Positions 24,573-37,664 of a stretch of DNA of 64,000 bases are shown here, piece after piece. A program made the translations under genes and the position numbers. How positions within the stretch are numbered: the first letter of the stretch is position 1; each line of letters starts with the position of its first letter. Source of the stretch: Crambe crambe (lineage: Eukaryota > Porifera > Demospongiae > Poecilosclerida > Crambeidae); contig OZ004587.1 of NCBI GenBank assembly GCA_963924555.1, positions 7,642,075-7,706,074 on the forward strand, read 5' to 3'. The notes under the pieces were generated by a model, which saw nothing but the letters and a program-made list of their open reading frames with translations, searched no databases and was not told the DNA's origin.

Positions 24573-25487
24573 ATGGCAGAGTCCAAGGAGTATTCTACAA
24601 TCATCAAGTGTGGGAGAAAATTGGAAATTGCTCTGGAGAGCGACAAAGATATAGCGCTGTTTCTCCTCCAGCAAGGATTCATCACACAAGAACGTTACGA
24701 TGAAGTTATCAACCCAAAGTCATTTCTGACAGACGCTGATAAAGCTAGCATGTTAGTGACTGCTATAAGGAATCGAGTTGAACTCAACCCTCGCAATTAC
24801 CACAAAGTGGTCAATCATTTGCGACAGAACATTATAAGATATGGAGACATCGTTGAAATTCTCGATCAACAGTATCATCAGACCACAGCTGTAGGCAACC
24901 CTCTTCAACCAGGTATGAGAGTTATGTGCTAGTTACCTTGACAAAAACCCCTGAAATTCCCCCCTCCCCAGATGATTAAGCTTGAGGCATTTGTATGGTT
25001 ATATGGTTAGCTATGTGATTATAAATACTTATTTTCCATAGTCACTACCCAATATGTGATGTCCACATCCTCTCCCTCCAAGGGAATGACCTCTACACCA
25101 ACCCTTCCCCCTATACCCGATGTTTCTCCTTCACTACCACTTGCTTCTAGGCAGCTACCACGGTGTGAACAAAAATATTCCAATGGTTCGTCCGTTCATA
25201 CATACATTGCTGCACCACTGAACTTGAGGACAGTACAGAGAGTGTTGTGGGATGCTAAATGCATGTGGTATAACCTCGGTCTGGAGCTCGGCTTGGATGA
25301 ATCAACTCTCAATGCAATCAAAATTAATTGTCGTGAACAAGTGGAGGACTGTTTTCGAGAAATGCTTTCTAAATGGCTCCAATCAGTAACACCATCGTGG
25401 AATGCACTAGTGAAGGCCCTGAGGGACCCCACTGTGAACTTCCCTCACATTGCCGACAAGATTGAAAGCAATACATTTGAATACTAG
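24573..25487 (+). CDS. CARD-Death adaptor-like protein
   Basis: Two exons, 24573-24912 (phase 1 end, CAACCAG|GTATGA) and 25042-25487, give about 261 residues. The N-terminal half resembles a CARD: helices around FLLQQGFITQERYDEVINP and DKASMLVTAIRNRVELNP, then NYHKVVNHLRQN and EILDQQY. A Ser/Thr/Pro linker follows. The C-terminal half resembles a Death domain (WYNLGLELGLDESTLNAIK, CFREMLSKWLQS, WNALVKALRDP). CARD plus Death is the layout of RAIDD/CRADD-type adaptors that bridge receptors to caspases; that role is inferred from layout only. Start at 24573 chosen because MAESKEYS is the conserved start among paralogues. It lies just upstream of a relic and a Death-LRR gene. Confidence 0.72.
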
Positions 25488-26359
25488 ATATATATTTTAT
25501 TTTTTTTATGGTTATTACATATACATGGTCTGGCAGTTTATGTTTATGACTGTTGTTTATACAATCAAGAAACAATATGTGTGAGTGGGTGTTCTGAGTC
25601 AACTAGTCAGGAGGGTGTCTCTAAGGGGATTGACAAGGTGTTCTCGATCCTGGGGTATTCTTGATTGAAGCCTGTCATGAAATTTTAATTTCGAGTCTAA
25701 AACTGAACCAAGGGAGGTCTGGCAAAAATAGGACCTACCTCTATGATAGCTAACTTAGTAACCATTTTTTCCCCTTCCCCTCAATGGGTTCATCAACTGA
25801 AAGAATGCCTTGTCTTTTATTAATAATATGCATCCATGTGCTTGATAAGGATTGCAGCTTATTTAAGTTAGTCCATTTGCTGATGTCTATGATGCTTGAA
25901 CTCTTCTGTGAATATTCAGGGGAGCTAGCCACCCCCCCCCCCCTTACTAATCACACCCACTTTTCAATTAATAACTCAGTTTATTTTGCCTGTTTGCCAA
26001 TAGTAACTATAAGCTCTAAACAGCAAACAGGTAACTGAAAGAAGCATGAGTTTGATAGCTAGCTGCAAGTTATACATCCAAAAGTGTGTGGCTAGGCAAA
26101 AGTGGGCATGGTCATACAAACATTTTCCCGTGGACTGCACAGATATAGATTGTCTCAGTAAATAACCACCTCCCCACTCCAAATCCTGGATCAGCCCCTC
26201 CATGAATAATTAAATCATATTCATGTAGCTGAGAAAATAATATACCTGAAGTAGCTAACTCACTGTAATTATTATATAACTCTTTGATTTGTTTCTATAG
26301 CTACTTAACTATAATAATGCAGCAGCTATTATATCTATGAGCAAACTACAGTGATAAGC

Positions 26360-27560
26360 TTAAGTTGCTATGTGTGAAAGTCAGTATCATGTGGAATAGA
26401 GACATACGAGATATTGGGGCAGATATATACTTTTGGAGGAAGTACGAGAACTTGATTCGAGCCATTGTGGAATTACATCTCAAGGTTGTGATTGGTCGGG
26501 AGGAAGAGTAAGAGTTTAACTCAACATTAAAAGTGTTGGACCAGAGTTATAATCGATTGGGAAAAAAGGAGTTGACCTGATATTGAATAGTAACAACATT
26601 GAAGAGACTCAAGAGTGGTGAGGACAGTGTGAACATGTTATGTGTGTGTGGTACGTAGCTACAGTATATTAGCATAGCTAACTACTATTAAATGAGACCA
26701 AGTTGTGCTATAACTGACTGCTGTAAGTATTAAGTACTACAGTTCTGGTGTGTGTATCCATGTATATACTCTGTAGCTACAACTGCCACCATAGCTAGAC
26801 TACTTTATCCATGCTGCCACTAATGGCTTATTGTGCTTTTACAATAGGTTTCTTTTATCACTGCAGCAGAGGCAATTCTTAATGGTTCCTCAATCAACAT
26901 ATGGCTCAGTTAGAGGAGCATACTGGCAACATTATTTTAGCTATATCATAAGTACGTAGTCAATAGTTTTAGCTAACCACAACAGATATTACTCGTTCAT
27001 CATCTTTTGGCTACGGTTCATCACGATCCTCATCTTTGGTTATGCAATCCTTATCTTTTGGCTATGGTTCATCACAATCCAATCCTCATCTTCTGGCTAT
27101 GGTTCATCACAATCCACATTTTCTACTGACATTAAGTTCATTCAGTGGGTACTTTTCCCTCTTCCTCAGGTGAGTGGATTACTGTAGAATTTTAAGCATT
27201 GAATGTTACACTTTTTATTCAGTTCCCACATCTTCATCGCTATGGGAATCATCACCAATAGATGAAGTATCACCCAGAAGGTATACAGATGATATCTAAG
27301 CCACTGTCAAAACAATGCTTTGTTCTTATTGTAGCTATTAGGACAAGGTTGCTCATGGTATATCACCCCTAACATCATCACTGAGCTCAGGTGGTCACCA
27401 GACCAGTCATGGTGGACCCTCAGCCTGCTCTCATTGCCTCTTGTTGCAACTTAGCTCATTTCTTAAATGTCATCTTGTGCTGTAAATCACAATAATAATA
27501 GTATATGCCAATTGTTACTCTGTAGGCCCACAGCTGTTGCCCAACTCTGAAGTGCAGCAA
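26360..27560 (+). pseudogene. Relic 3' half of an LRR gene
   Basis: Near 26430-26660 are scrambled remnants of the last LRRs (GAACTTGATTCGAGCCATTG, GTTGTGATTGGTC, GTGAGGACAGTGTGAACATG). Near 26990-27120 is a decayed Ser-Gly-Tyr tail exon, followed by further tail-like pieces such as TTCCCACATCTTCATCGCTA. The same relic recurs at 49.27-50.5 kb, so it was already dead when the block was duplicated. Confidence 0.65.
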
Positions 27561-27720
27561 AAGTTCTTTACAAAGAGGACATCCGATCTCAAAACAACCA
27601 AACTTCATAGTTTATTCATGTAATGACCCTTTACCGCTCGCTAGGGATGCGTTAATTTCCGGTATTGTTATACGGAATTATGCGGTGATATCTTAGGGGA
27701 GGGTCTTGTACACTAAATTA

Positions 27721-30700
27721 ATGGCCGAGTCAAAGAAATGCAGTGATGCCAGGGAACATCCGAACTGTTTGCAACTGTCTACAGAGGATCACTTTAAAGT
27801 CTGTAAGAGTTTGAAGGTCTTAAACAATGAACAGTTGAGACAACTGGGCACTGCTCTCGGATTGCTTTATTCCAACCTTAAGAAGATGAAGGACCTGCCT
27901 GACGATATGGTGGATGCCTGGCTCAACGGGATGGACAGTGTGTTGAAAATGAGTGGCCCTTCATCTTGGACATCTTTGATCAAGGCCCTAGAGAATATTG
28001 GTCAGGAAGGGGTTGCTTCCACCATCAGGAAAGGTAAAACATAGGTACATGCTCACTCCTCCCATTAACCTTTTTATATTGCCAGAGCATGCACAGTGAA
28101 GTAGTTAGTTAATCATGATCTTTCCAAATCAAAAGTCTATATCTAGTTATTACAGGTACTTGATACTATTAATTACATATAATGAAATATCACAGAATAT
28201 TCTCAGTCTGTGATTACCACACCAACACCACCTCCTCTCTCATGTGACCCTGTTCCTCCGACACAAGTTCAAAATGAACTATCCAAAAGAACCACTTCTA
28301 CTATAGCCACACCGACTCCATTTCTTGAACCCAGTGACTCCTCCTCCCTCTTGATGAGGTCACCTCCTGAGAACTCTGAAAGAATGTTGAAGAAAGACAA
28401 CTTAAGTGAGTTTACATTCTTTTAAGGGTGCAGGCACATAGTAACCAAGGCATGCGCTAGTACAAGCACTAATTAACCACAAACACTACCGTGCTAAAAT
28501 AACAGTAAACACAATAGCAGCTGCTGCTTTGGCACATAAAATCCATGCTAGCATGAATAATGAACAAGTCATTGCAACTCAGGAACTATGCATGGGAATG
28601 AGCCAATATTTTGCATATGGCAACTACTTGATAAGGTCTAAAAAGTTACATTTTGCTTTAGTTTATAGCTAGTACAGAATGTGCAGGACACAAGATCCTA
28701 TATGGATAAATTAAAAAGTAGAATGTGAATTGATAAAAACTAAATGTAATTTTTATGGCAATAAGTATAAGAAGCTGTATATCAAAAATCAGCCATTGAT
28801 TCCAAGTGGTCATTGAGATGTAACGCAGTTTACCTTGAGAATGGAATCAGTCATAACATCAGTCATTTTGATTGGTCCTCCTTTATTTTTTGTGTATGTG
28901 GTACTATTCTGATACTTAATAATGTGGTGCAAGTTAGGAATTTCTATCATGAATAGTTTTTAAGTTAATTTTCCCTAGCAACCATGCGTGGGCGGAGTGT
29001 GCCTGCACCCTTAATCAAATAGCTACACAGGAACTGACACTTTATTTATATCATGTTACATTATGAGCATTAATTTTTAACTATTAACATTATAATATCA
29101 CATACGTACAGCAACATCCCTCTATTCTCCAAGTGAAAGTCTTGAAGAACAAATCCAAAGCTTGGAAGATCAGTTCAGTGAAATTGCTTTGCAAACATTT
29201 GATAAAATAAAAGAGAAAAAACTCGATGTTAGCCAATTTAGAGCACGTCTAGTTACTGTACCGATCAAGTATCGAGAGCATCACAAGGAGTTTTTCCAGT
29301 GGCTAGAAAGTGACATAAAGAAAGACACAAGCATAGATCACATTTGGATGAAGTTGAGCCACTACTGGGATTTCCTCAACTACACACTCCTGGAGAATCT
29401 GGTTAAAAGGTTTGGGGATCACACCCTCAAAACCGACATGATAAATTACGTGAAGCGACTAAAAGAGTTTCGATCCACCACTCGTGTGTGCATCTTTGCT
29501 AAGTATTGTACCAAGGTCAATAAAAAGTTGTCAGAACATGATTTACAAGACTTCGTTCTCAAATTTAAAAAAAAATGTTGGAAGGAATGCACATTGGAGG
29601 ATTTGGAAAATGTGAAGGAAAATATTTCTCATAAATTCTTCCTCCCCTCATTTGTGATGAATTTAAAAGACATTCAACCAGGATCCATTGTAGTCACCTG
29701 GACGCTCCCAACACTTATTGCATCAGCTATCATGGAAATTCTTGAAACCACATATGTGAGTGAATTTTGTAATGAGAATGGAATTGAAAGCATCACGATC
29801 GATGGCAAAGAGATTATTTACTCACCAAGTAAAGAGGCCTTCTTAAAGGACATCAATTTCACCATGAAGGGAGAGAAATTTGCTTCAAAACTGGCTCCAA
29901 TAATGGAGAAATACAGATGTGGAGATGTATGTGTACGTGCTTCAGAATCAGTAATTGTTCGTTCTACATCCTCATGGACTCCACTTGATTACTATAGTCT
30001 TGGATATGCTCTAGCCAACTCTCCATTGAAATGGGAATTGAACTTCTTCATGGGAGATGAAGGGATGAAGGAGATGTGTAGGGGAATGTTGAAGTGTACG
30101 GAACCATCAGAAACAGGACAGGATATACATATATACTTTGGAGGTAGTACTATTTCTGTGAAGGGTCTCAAGTGGTTTGTGAAAATCCCTTGTCTTCAAC
30201 GAATAGTGTCACTGAATTTTTATGGTAACAAACTGGATAAGAAAGCGTTGGATCTTCTTTCACAAGTCATCCATGCATTGTCTAGATTAGAGGTATTAGA
30301 TCTTTCTGGCAATCCCATTGGTGAGGGGGGAGCAGTGAAGTTCATGAGAGCTCTCTCTCTCTACAAGACTCCATTGAAGAAGTTGTATTTGCAGAGGACA
30401 TCTCTTGGAAAAGAAAACATACAAGCACTCTGTGAATTCCTGGCTGACAATCATATAGAAGTACTAGCCATCGATGGCCCCACCATCAAGCATCGTATGT
30501 GTCAGTTGAAGGAGTTGGATCTTTCCAGCTGCAGTATTAATAGTGATGGAGCTGTTCAACTAGCAGCTGCACTAAGTAAGAACGAGTCAGTGGTGAAAGT
30601 TTATATGTTGGGGAATGAAGACATTAGAGATGTCGGAGCAGGTGCTTTTGGGGACATGCTGAGGAAGAACACAGTACTACAAGAACTTGATTTGAGTTGT

Positions 30701-33035
30701 TGTGGAATTACATCTCAAGGTTGTGATCAGTTGGCAAGAGGAGTAAGAGCGAACTCAACGTTACAAGTGTTGAACTTGAGTTATAATCGATTCGGAAGAG
30801 TAGGAGTTGACTTGATGTTAACTAGTTTACAAAGCAACATGTCTTTGATGACACTCATCCTACCAGGAATATACGAGCAACCAGCAGACCCTAGAGTGGA
30901 ATGGGAGGGAGGTGAGGACAGTGTGAACATGTTAAGTGTGTGTTCGTTGGTACAGTATACGTATCATAGTTATTATATGGTTAATATTTACTAGTACATT
31001 TTCCCTCATTGTTCGTGTGAAATTAATCCTTAATTTCACTCGTAGTTCATAATTTCACTCCTACCTACTGCGCATGTGCAGACTAATCTAGTAAGACATT
31101 TCTGAACATGTAGGTAAGCTTGATTGATTTCTACAGTGTTTTTTCAGGGTGAATTGTAGGTGCTAGGCATATCTAAGTAGATTGTCAGCCTAGTAGGCCA
31201 CCACTAGGCTGAAGTGTTTTGTGGCAAGCATTACAGGTTCACATAAACAGTCTCTTGCGCCAGAGGCTAGCGAGACTAGCAGCTGCCTGGCTTATATAAG
31301 TAATTTACCATAATGATTAATAGGCAATCACATGCTTTGTCGTGCAATTTGGGTATAATTGCACTCGGAACTGTCTAAAATTGCACTCGGCTTTGCCTCA
31401 TGCAATTACCTAGCCAGTTCCTTGTGCTCAAAAGCATGTAATTACCTATACAAATTAATGAGGGTAAGTTATGTTATAGCTGGTATCTCTGTGATAATTA
31501 CTGTTTTTATTTATAGGTTTCCTTTCACTAAGGCAATTAGTAATGGCTCCTCATGACTCAGTTGGAGGTGAGCATACTAGCAATGAGTAGTCAATAGTTT
31601 CTAACCACAATCTAACAATAGATACTCATTCATCATCTTCTGGCTATGGTTCATCACGATCCTCATCTTCTGGTTATGGTTCATCACGATTCTCATCTTC
31701 TGGCTATGGTTCATCACGATTCTCATCTTCTGGCTATGGTTCATCGCGATCTTCTGGTTATGGTTCATCACGATCTTCATCTTATGGCTACAGTTCATCA
31801 CCCAGGAAGTACGTAGATGAAACTATATCTAAATTATTTGAATGCTCTGTTCTTCATTCTGTATAACATAGGTTGTATAAAATATCTGATGTGCACGCCA
31901 TCGGCTTAGGTGAGTGTACTGACGTGACACATATATAGCTACTCCATGCATAAATCCATATAGTGCCTCCACAGCCATTGCCCCACTCCAAACTGCAGTC
32001 TACCTACCATGCTATAAAACATATGATGCCACAGCCAGCCAAATCTCCTGAACCCACAAAATCTAAACTAGAATCCTCAAAAGAAGAAAGTGAAGACTGG
32101 CCATGGTAATAAAATCAGTTAGCAACTACAACCCACCAATAGCTTTCATAATATGTAGGCCTTTAAGAGTCCCAAGTCCTCCACTACCACTTAAAGAAAG
32201 TGAAGACTGGTTCCAACTGGGAGAAAGTGAAGACTGGTAATGGTAATAAACCACATGGCCCACCAGTAGCTAACTCTATTGTATTTTGTAATAGGACTTT
32301 AAGTGTCCCAAGTCCTCCACTGCAACCACACCCACTAAAGGAAGAACGGTAATAGTAAACCCATATCATGCAGTCTATCATATACCAGTGACTCTTGTAT
32401 GTATCATAATTGTGTAGGTCCCTATCTCCAACCTCAAGTCCTCCACTGCAACTCCCACTAAAGGACTGGTAATAACAAACGCATAACAGTCTATCCACCA
32501 GTGATCTTTTATCAGACTTCACTAAATAGGTCCCTATCTCTAGCATCAAGTCTTCCACTGCAAGAACACCCACTAAAGGAGGACAGGTAATAACATAATC
32601 CACCAGTGATCTTTTATCAGACTTCACTAAATAGGTCCCTATCTCTAGCATCAAGTCTTCCACTGCAAGAACACCCACTAAAGGAGGACAGGTAATAACA
32701 TAATCCATCAGTGACTCTTATCAGACTTCACTAATAGTTATAGGTCCCCATCTGCAACAACAAGTCCACACCTACTAAAGGAAAACAGGTAGTTACTAAC
32801 ATTCACCTTGCCCCTTGATCGTTCACTATAACTGCTATAACTTCCTAGATTCTTAACCAAATTTCAAATTTCAGACACCAGCAATAATCAGCTCTGTTGG
32901 TGCATTAAACTAGAAATTTGATTAAGAATGGAGCAGTTATAGTGAATGATCAAGAGGCAAGGTGGATGCAAATAGACTTTAACACATCAGTGACTCTTTT
33001 AATAATTACTACTGTATAGGTCTGACTCCCTATGA
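27721..33035 (+). CDS. Death-domain LRR protein (cluster gene 1)
   Basis: Exons 27721-28033 (Death domain), 28196-28405 (Thr/Pro/Ser linker), 29112-30911 (helical region and LRRs), 31622-31808 (Ser-Gly-Tyr repeats), 31872-31909, 31964-32105, then phase-symmetric mini-exons 32159-32236, 32295-32348, 32418-32468, 32530-32586, 32635-32691, 32744-32788 and a terminal exon 33020-33035 with TGA. The Death domain shows LGTALGLLYSNLKKMKDLP and SWTSLIKALENIGQEGVAST. The big exon has LEEQIQSLEDQ, then WDFLNYTLLENLV, SITIDGKEIIYS and RNI-type LRRs such as LEVLDLSGNPIGEGG. No NACHT or TIR domain is visible. It lacks about 35 residues of the LRR region present in paralogues, without a frameshift. Likely an intracellular recognition protein; function inferred. 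The LRR exon can also read through to a stop at 30994. Confidence 0.75.
32159..32788 (+). repeat. Array of phase-symmetric mini-exons (type I tail)
   Basis: Six exons of 78, 54, 51, 57, 57 and 45 nt, all multiples of three, each flanked by TAG acceptors and GTAATA or GTAGTT donors, separated by about 50-70-bp introns. Each starts with one base completing a codon and encodes a variant of S-L-x-SSPPL-x-P-LKE(E/D) ending W or R. Copies at 32530 and 32635 are nearly identical, including intron. Confidence 0.7.
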
Positions 33036-33786
33036 TCTCCAACCTCAAGATCTCCATTACACACAAAATTGCAACCAAGCAAGAGCTTCTAGTGGAAAAC
33101 TATGAAACAGAAACACTCCTAAGGAATATGTAACTACCACTGGAAGGATTTTTTCCCTATGTAGCTAGCTAATTTTAGATTTTTTTATTATGAGGGCATT
33201 CTATATATCTTGTGGAATACTTGATCATGGACTAGCTAGTCTCGCACACACCAGACCCCTAGACGTCTGTCTATCTCAGTATTTTTGAAGTCAGTTGTTT
33301 TACTAAAACTATTATGCATACCTGAATGGAATTCCGCAATAAATACAAACAAACAAGCAAACAAACAAACAAAAAACAATAAAGCAGCTGCACGCCTTAC
33401 CTATGCTTCGTGTAACTGGTGTTACATAATTTAACCACATAATGAAATTCATTGCCTTCTAACTTAGCTAATGTACTTTTGACCTCGGTAAAAGTTGAGT
33501 CAGCAGTGTGTGCGATTGATCTTCGTGCAGAGGTTAGTCTAGTTAGCTAGCTGACCTCGTCCTTTCTTTCCTTGCTAATTGATAATGTTTTTGGTAAATC
33601 CCCTTCTCAATCTTCTGATATTATATTTTTGATAAATTCCTTTCTCGCTGAGAGAGAGAACCTAGCTATAACCTATCTTATTCATGTTCAATTGACATTT
33701 GTTCGTGCTCAGCCTGTACTAACACTGGCTATGATGGCAAAATTTATTTCTACAGTTAGAGCTATTGCTGACAGTTGGTGGTGGAA
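33036..33786. other. Intergenic repeat of 24.0-24.57 and 47.05-47.73 kb
   Basis: Between the cluster gene 1 tail and the next CARD exon. The same sequence precedes all three CARD exons (CATTGCCTTCTAAC, CTTCGTGCAAAGGTTAG or similar), so it marks the duplication unit and probably holds the CARD-gene promoter. Confidence 0.5.
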
Positions 33787-36700
33787 ATGACAGAGTCCAA
33801 GGAGTATTCCACAATTATCAAGTGCAGGAGGAAATTGGAAATTGCTCTGGAGAACGACAGAGATATAGCGCTGTTTCTCCTCCAGCAAGGATTCATCACA
33901 CAAGAACGTTATGATGAAGTTATCAACCCGAAGTCACTTCTGACAGACACTGATAAAGCTAGCATGTTAGTGACTGCTATAAGGAATCGAGTTGAACTCA
34001 ACCCTCACAATTACCACAAAGTGGTCGATCATTTGTGTCAGAACACTAAAAGATATGGAGACATCAGTGAAATTCTCAACCAACAGTATCATCAGACCAC
34101 AGCTGTAGGCAACCCTCTTCAACCAGGTATGAGGAAGGGAAGACTGGATAGTTATGTGCTAGTTACCTTGACAGAAACCCCCCCAGATGATTAAGTTAAT
34201 TGTCTATGGATGTCTATGGTATCCTTTTCTGTCTGTGGATTTTTTAAGAGAGCAACCTGGCAACACTGGGTTTCTCCAGCCAATATAAGATTAATTCTTC
34301 CAGGAACCACTGGCTGCATAGTTGATCATTAATTATGTGCTCGGAACTTCCCACAGAATGTAACGACTCCGTGTCTCTAACAAATGCTGCTCCAGATGAA
34401 CCACCCAAGAGAACCACCTCTACTATAGCTACACCCACTCCATCTCTTGAACCCAATGACTCTTCCTCCCTCTTGATGCGGTCATCTCCTCAGAGCTCTG
34501 AAAGAAAGTCATGTAAGGACAACTCAAGTAAGCTAATAGCTATATAAAGCCATGGGTTTTAAAGGTTTCGCCAAATTATAGCTTTTTGTGTCCTGTTACA
34601 TAGGCGGAGGAACATAAATTTACATGGGGGGGGGCAGTTTGAGTGACTGACTTAACCTCATGTGTGAGTGATTTTCATATTTGCACATTAATTGTCAATA
34701 GAGTTCACTTTGCACATGCAGTCATGTATAATTGTCTCCTACAATGACAAATATTTGAATGAATGGCCCCCCTATACTGTGGCATCTTGTTTGTGGTTTT
34801 ATGTTGGGCAGTGTGTGCCATTAATTTCAGTTGTGCAAAGTCTAAGCAAAATCTAGTTGGTGAGGCAGAATGTGTGTGACAGTTCTTTGCAAAACTTAAG
34901 GTTTGGAGTGGTGATAACTAATGTATTTAGTACAGCAGGTACATACTCATCAAATTCCTACCTTTTAATGCTCACATGAATAAACTAATACTATAAAATT
35001 GCTGACACTCTAATCAGTATACAATATCACAGACTCATCCAGTTCTTCACGTGAAATTCTTGAAAAGAAAATCCAAGGTTTAGAAGATCAGTTCAATGAA
35101 ATTGCTATAAAAACATTTGATAAAATTGATGAGATGGATCTAAATGTCAGGAAATTCAGAGCACGCTTAATTGCTCTACCAATCAAATACCGAGAGCAAC
35201 ATAAAGAGTTCTTCCAGCAGCTGAAGAATGATTTAGAGAAAGACAAAACCATAGAAGATGTATGGATAAGGCTGAGTGAATACTGGGATTTCCTCAATTA
35301 CACACTCCTGGAGAATCTTGTTCACAAGTTTGGGGATCAATCCCTCAATGCCAGTATGAATGATTACATAAAGAAACTTAAAGAGTTCAGATCATCTACT
35401 CATGTGTGTGACTTTGCAGAGTACTGTACCAAAATCAATGAACGGTTAAAGAAGCACCATTTACAAGATATCATTTTAAAGTTCAATCAAAGCTGGGAGG
35501 AATGCACATTGGAGGATCTAGAAAATCTGAAGGAAAATATTTCTCATAAATTCTTTCTCCCTTCATTTGTGATGAATTTAAAAGACATTCAACCAGGATC
35601 CATCGTAGTCACCTGGACACTCCCGACACTTATCGCATCGGCTATCATGGAAATTCTTGAAACCACATACGTGAGTGAATTTTGTAATGAGAATGGAATT
35701 GAAAGCATCACAATCGATGGTAAAGAGATTATTTACTCACCAAGTAAAGACTATGAAGCATATGAGGCCTTCTTGAAGGACATCAATTTCACCATGAAGG
35801 GAAAAAACTTTGATGCTTCAAAACTGGCTCCAATAATGGAGAAATACAGATGTGGAGATGTATGTGTACATGCTACAGGATCAGTATTTGTTGGTTGTAC
35901 ATCCTCATGGACTCCACTTGATTACTATAGTGTTGGATATGCTCTAGCCAACTCTCCATTGAAGTGGAGCTTTCACTTCTCATATTTTTCCATGGGAGAT
36001 GAAGTGATGAAGGAGATGTGTAGGGGAATGTTGAAGTGTGTGAAACCATCAGAATCAGGAAAGGATATACATGCGCATTTTGGAGGTAATATTTCTGTGG
36101 AGGGTCTCAAGCAGTTTGTGAAAGTTCCTCATCACCTTCTCCAACGAATCGTGACACTGGACTTCTCATCCAACAAACTGGATAAGAAAGCATTAGATCT
36201 CCTTTCTCAAGTCATCCCTGCACTGTCTAGGTTAGAGGTTCCAACAATCCCATTGGTGAGGGGGGAGCAGTGGAGCTCATGAGAGCTCTCTCTCTCTACA
36301 AGACTCCATTGAAGCGATTGAATTTGCAAAGGACATCTCTTGGAGAAGAAGACATACAAGCACTCTGTGAAGTCCTGGCTGACAATCATATAGAACTACT
36401 AGCCATCGATGGCCCCACCATCTCCATTATGACACTCCATGTTCAAACAATCAGAGTCAAAACTCTTCGTGTTTATCGACCTATGTCAGTGGATAGCTGC
36501 ACATCCTTGGCATCACTACTCAAGCATCGTACGTGTCAGTTGAAGGAGTTGGATATTTCTGACTGCAGTATTAATAGTGATGGAGCTGTTCAACTAGCAG
36601 CTGCACTAAGTGAGAACAAGTCAGTGGTGGAAGTCAATATAGGGGGGAATAAAGACATTGGAGATGTCGGAACAGGTGCTTTTGGGGACATGCTGAGGAA

Positions 36701-37664
36701 GAACACAGTACTGCGAGAACTTGATTTGAGTCGTTGTGGAATTACATCTCAAGGTTGTGATCAGTTGGCAGGAGGAGTAAGAGCGAACTCAACGTTACAA
36801 GTGTTGGACTTGAGTGATAATCCAATAGAAGAGAAAGGAGTCAACCTGATGTTAACTAGTTTACAAACATTGATGATACTCATCCTACCACAAATATATA
36901 AGCGACCAGCAGACCCTAGAGTGGAATGGAAAGGTGAGAACAGTGATGTCTGTGCATGTATAGTTGGATATCATAACTACTGTCTTCTTGTAGGCAGAAG
37001 GGAGGGGGGTGTGCTTTATAAATATAATATTAAAATTTTTATTAGGATATCTGACAAGTGAAGCTTTTATCCCAACTAAGCAGTTACCAGAAAAGGCACC
37101 CTCCAGAAGGCAAGACCAGTCACAGGCTACGTGAGTGAAGCTACCAAATTTTAAATTCTGATTAAACACTTTGCTATCTACATGCATAGGTCATGGCTAG
37201 GTAAAACTTCCACCTCCATTGATATTGAGGTACTTCAGACTGCATCAGATATGTTAGAAGAAAGTTCCACGTTTGTGTCCACGTCTGCACAATCTAAAGT
37301 CTTCCCTGTGGCAGAAATGGATTCAAAGAAGACATCACACCACAAACAGGAAGATCCAACACCTTCATTTTTCACCAGAGCAAAACAGTGGCTTCAGTCA
37401 TGGTAAGCTGATCCTCCCTTTGAGAGATCAAAAGAAATGCTGTGTTTGTGTATCTCATAGGTTCCATCGTAGGCAACCTGAAGTCTCAAGATCTAGACCA
37501 GACTCCTTCTTAGGAAAAAGTGAAGATCCGTACAAGTCCAGGTGAGCAGGTCTTCCCTTTGAGAGATCAAAAGAACGACTGTATTCATGTAACTTGTATA
37601 TAGGTTCCGTCATGGGCAACCTAAAGTCTCAAGATCTAGTTCAGAGTCTTCAAGTGGAGACTAA
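33787..37664 (+). pseudogene. CARD-LRR gene with frameshift (cluster gene 2)
   Basis: Exons 33787-34126 (CARD), 34357-34527 (linker), 35033-36933 (helical/LRR), 37046-37130, 37190-37402, 37461-37541 and 37604-37664. The N-terminus is a CARD instead of the Death domain used by its neighbours, joined through the same phase-1 junction to the same linker. The LRR exon keeps WDFLNYTLLENLV, SITIDGKEIIYS and four or more LRRs. At about 36239 a 10-bp deletion relative to the paralogues (TTAGAGG directly joined to TTCCAACAATCCC) breaks the frame, giving a stop at 36282; the rest is open in another frame from 36270. The tail is type II: FHRRQPEVSRSR mini-exons ending in TAA. Either a recent pseudogene or an assembly error. 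Everything else looks intact. Confidence 0.7.

Noticed and set aside
29112..30911. Possible NACHT/P-loop domain in the LRR genes
   Set aside because: No GxxGxGK(S/T) or Walker B-like segment was seen in any of the four LRR exons.
32184..32708. 174-codon minus-strand frame with repeated DYVITCPPLVGVLAVEDL
   Set aside because: It is the antisense shadow of the plus-strand tail mini-exon array. The plus strand has consistent acceptors, donors and phases.
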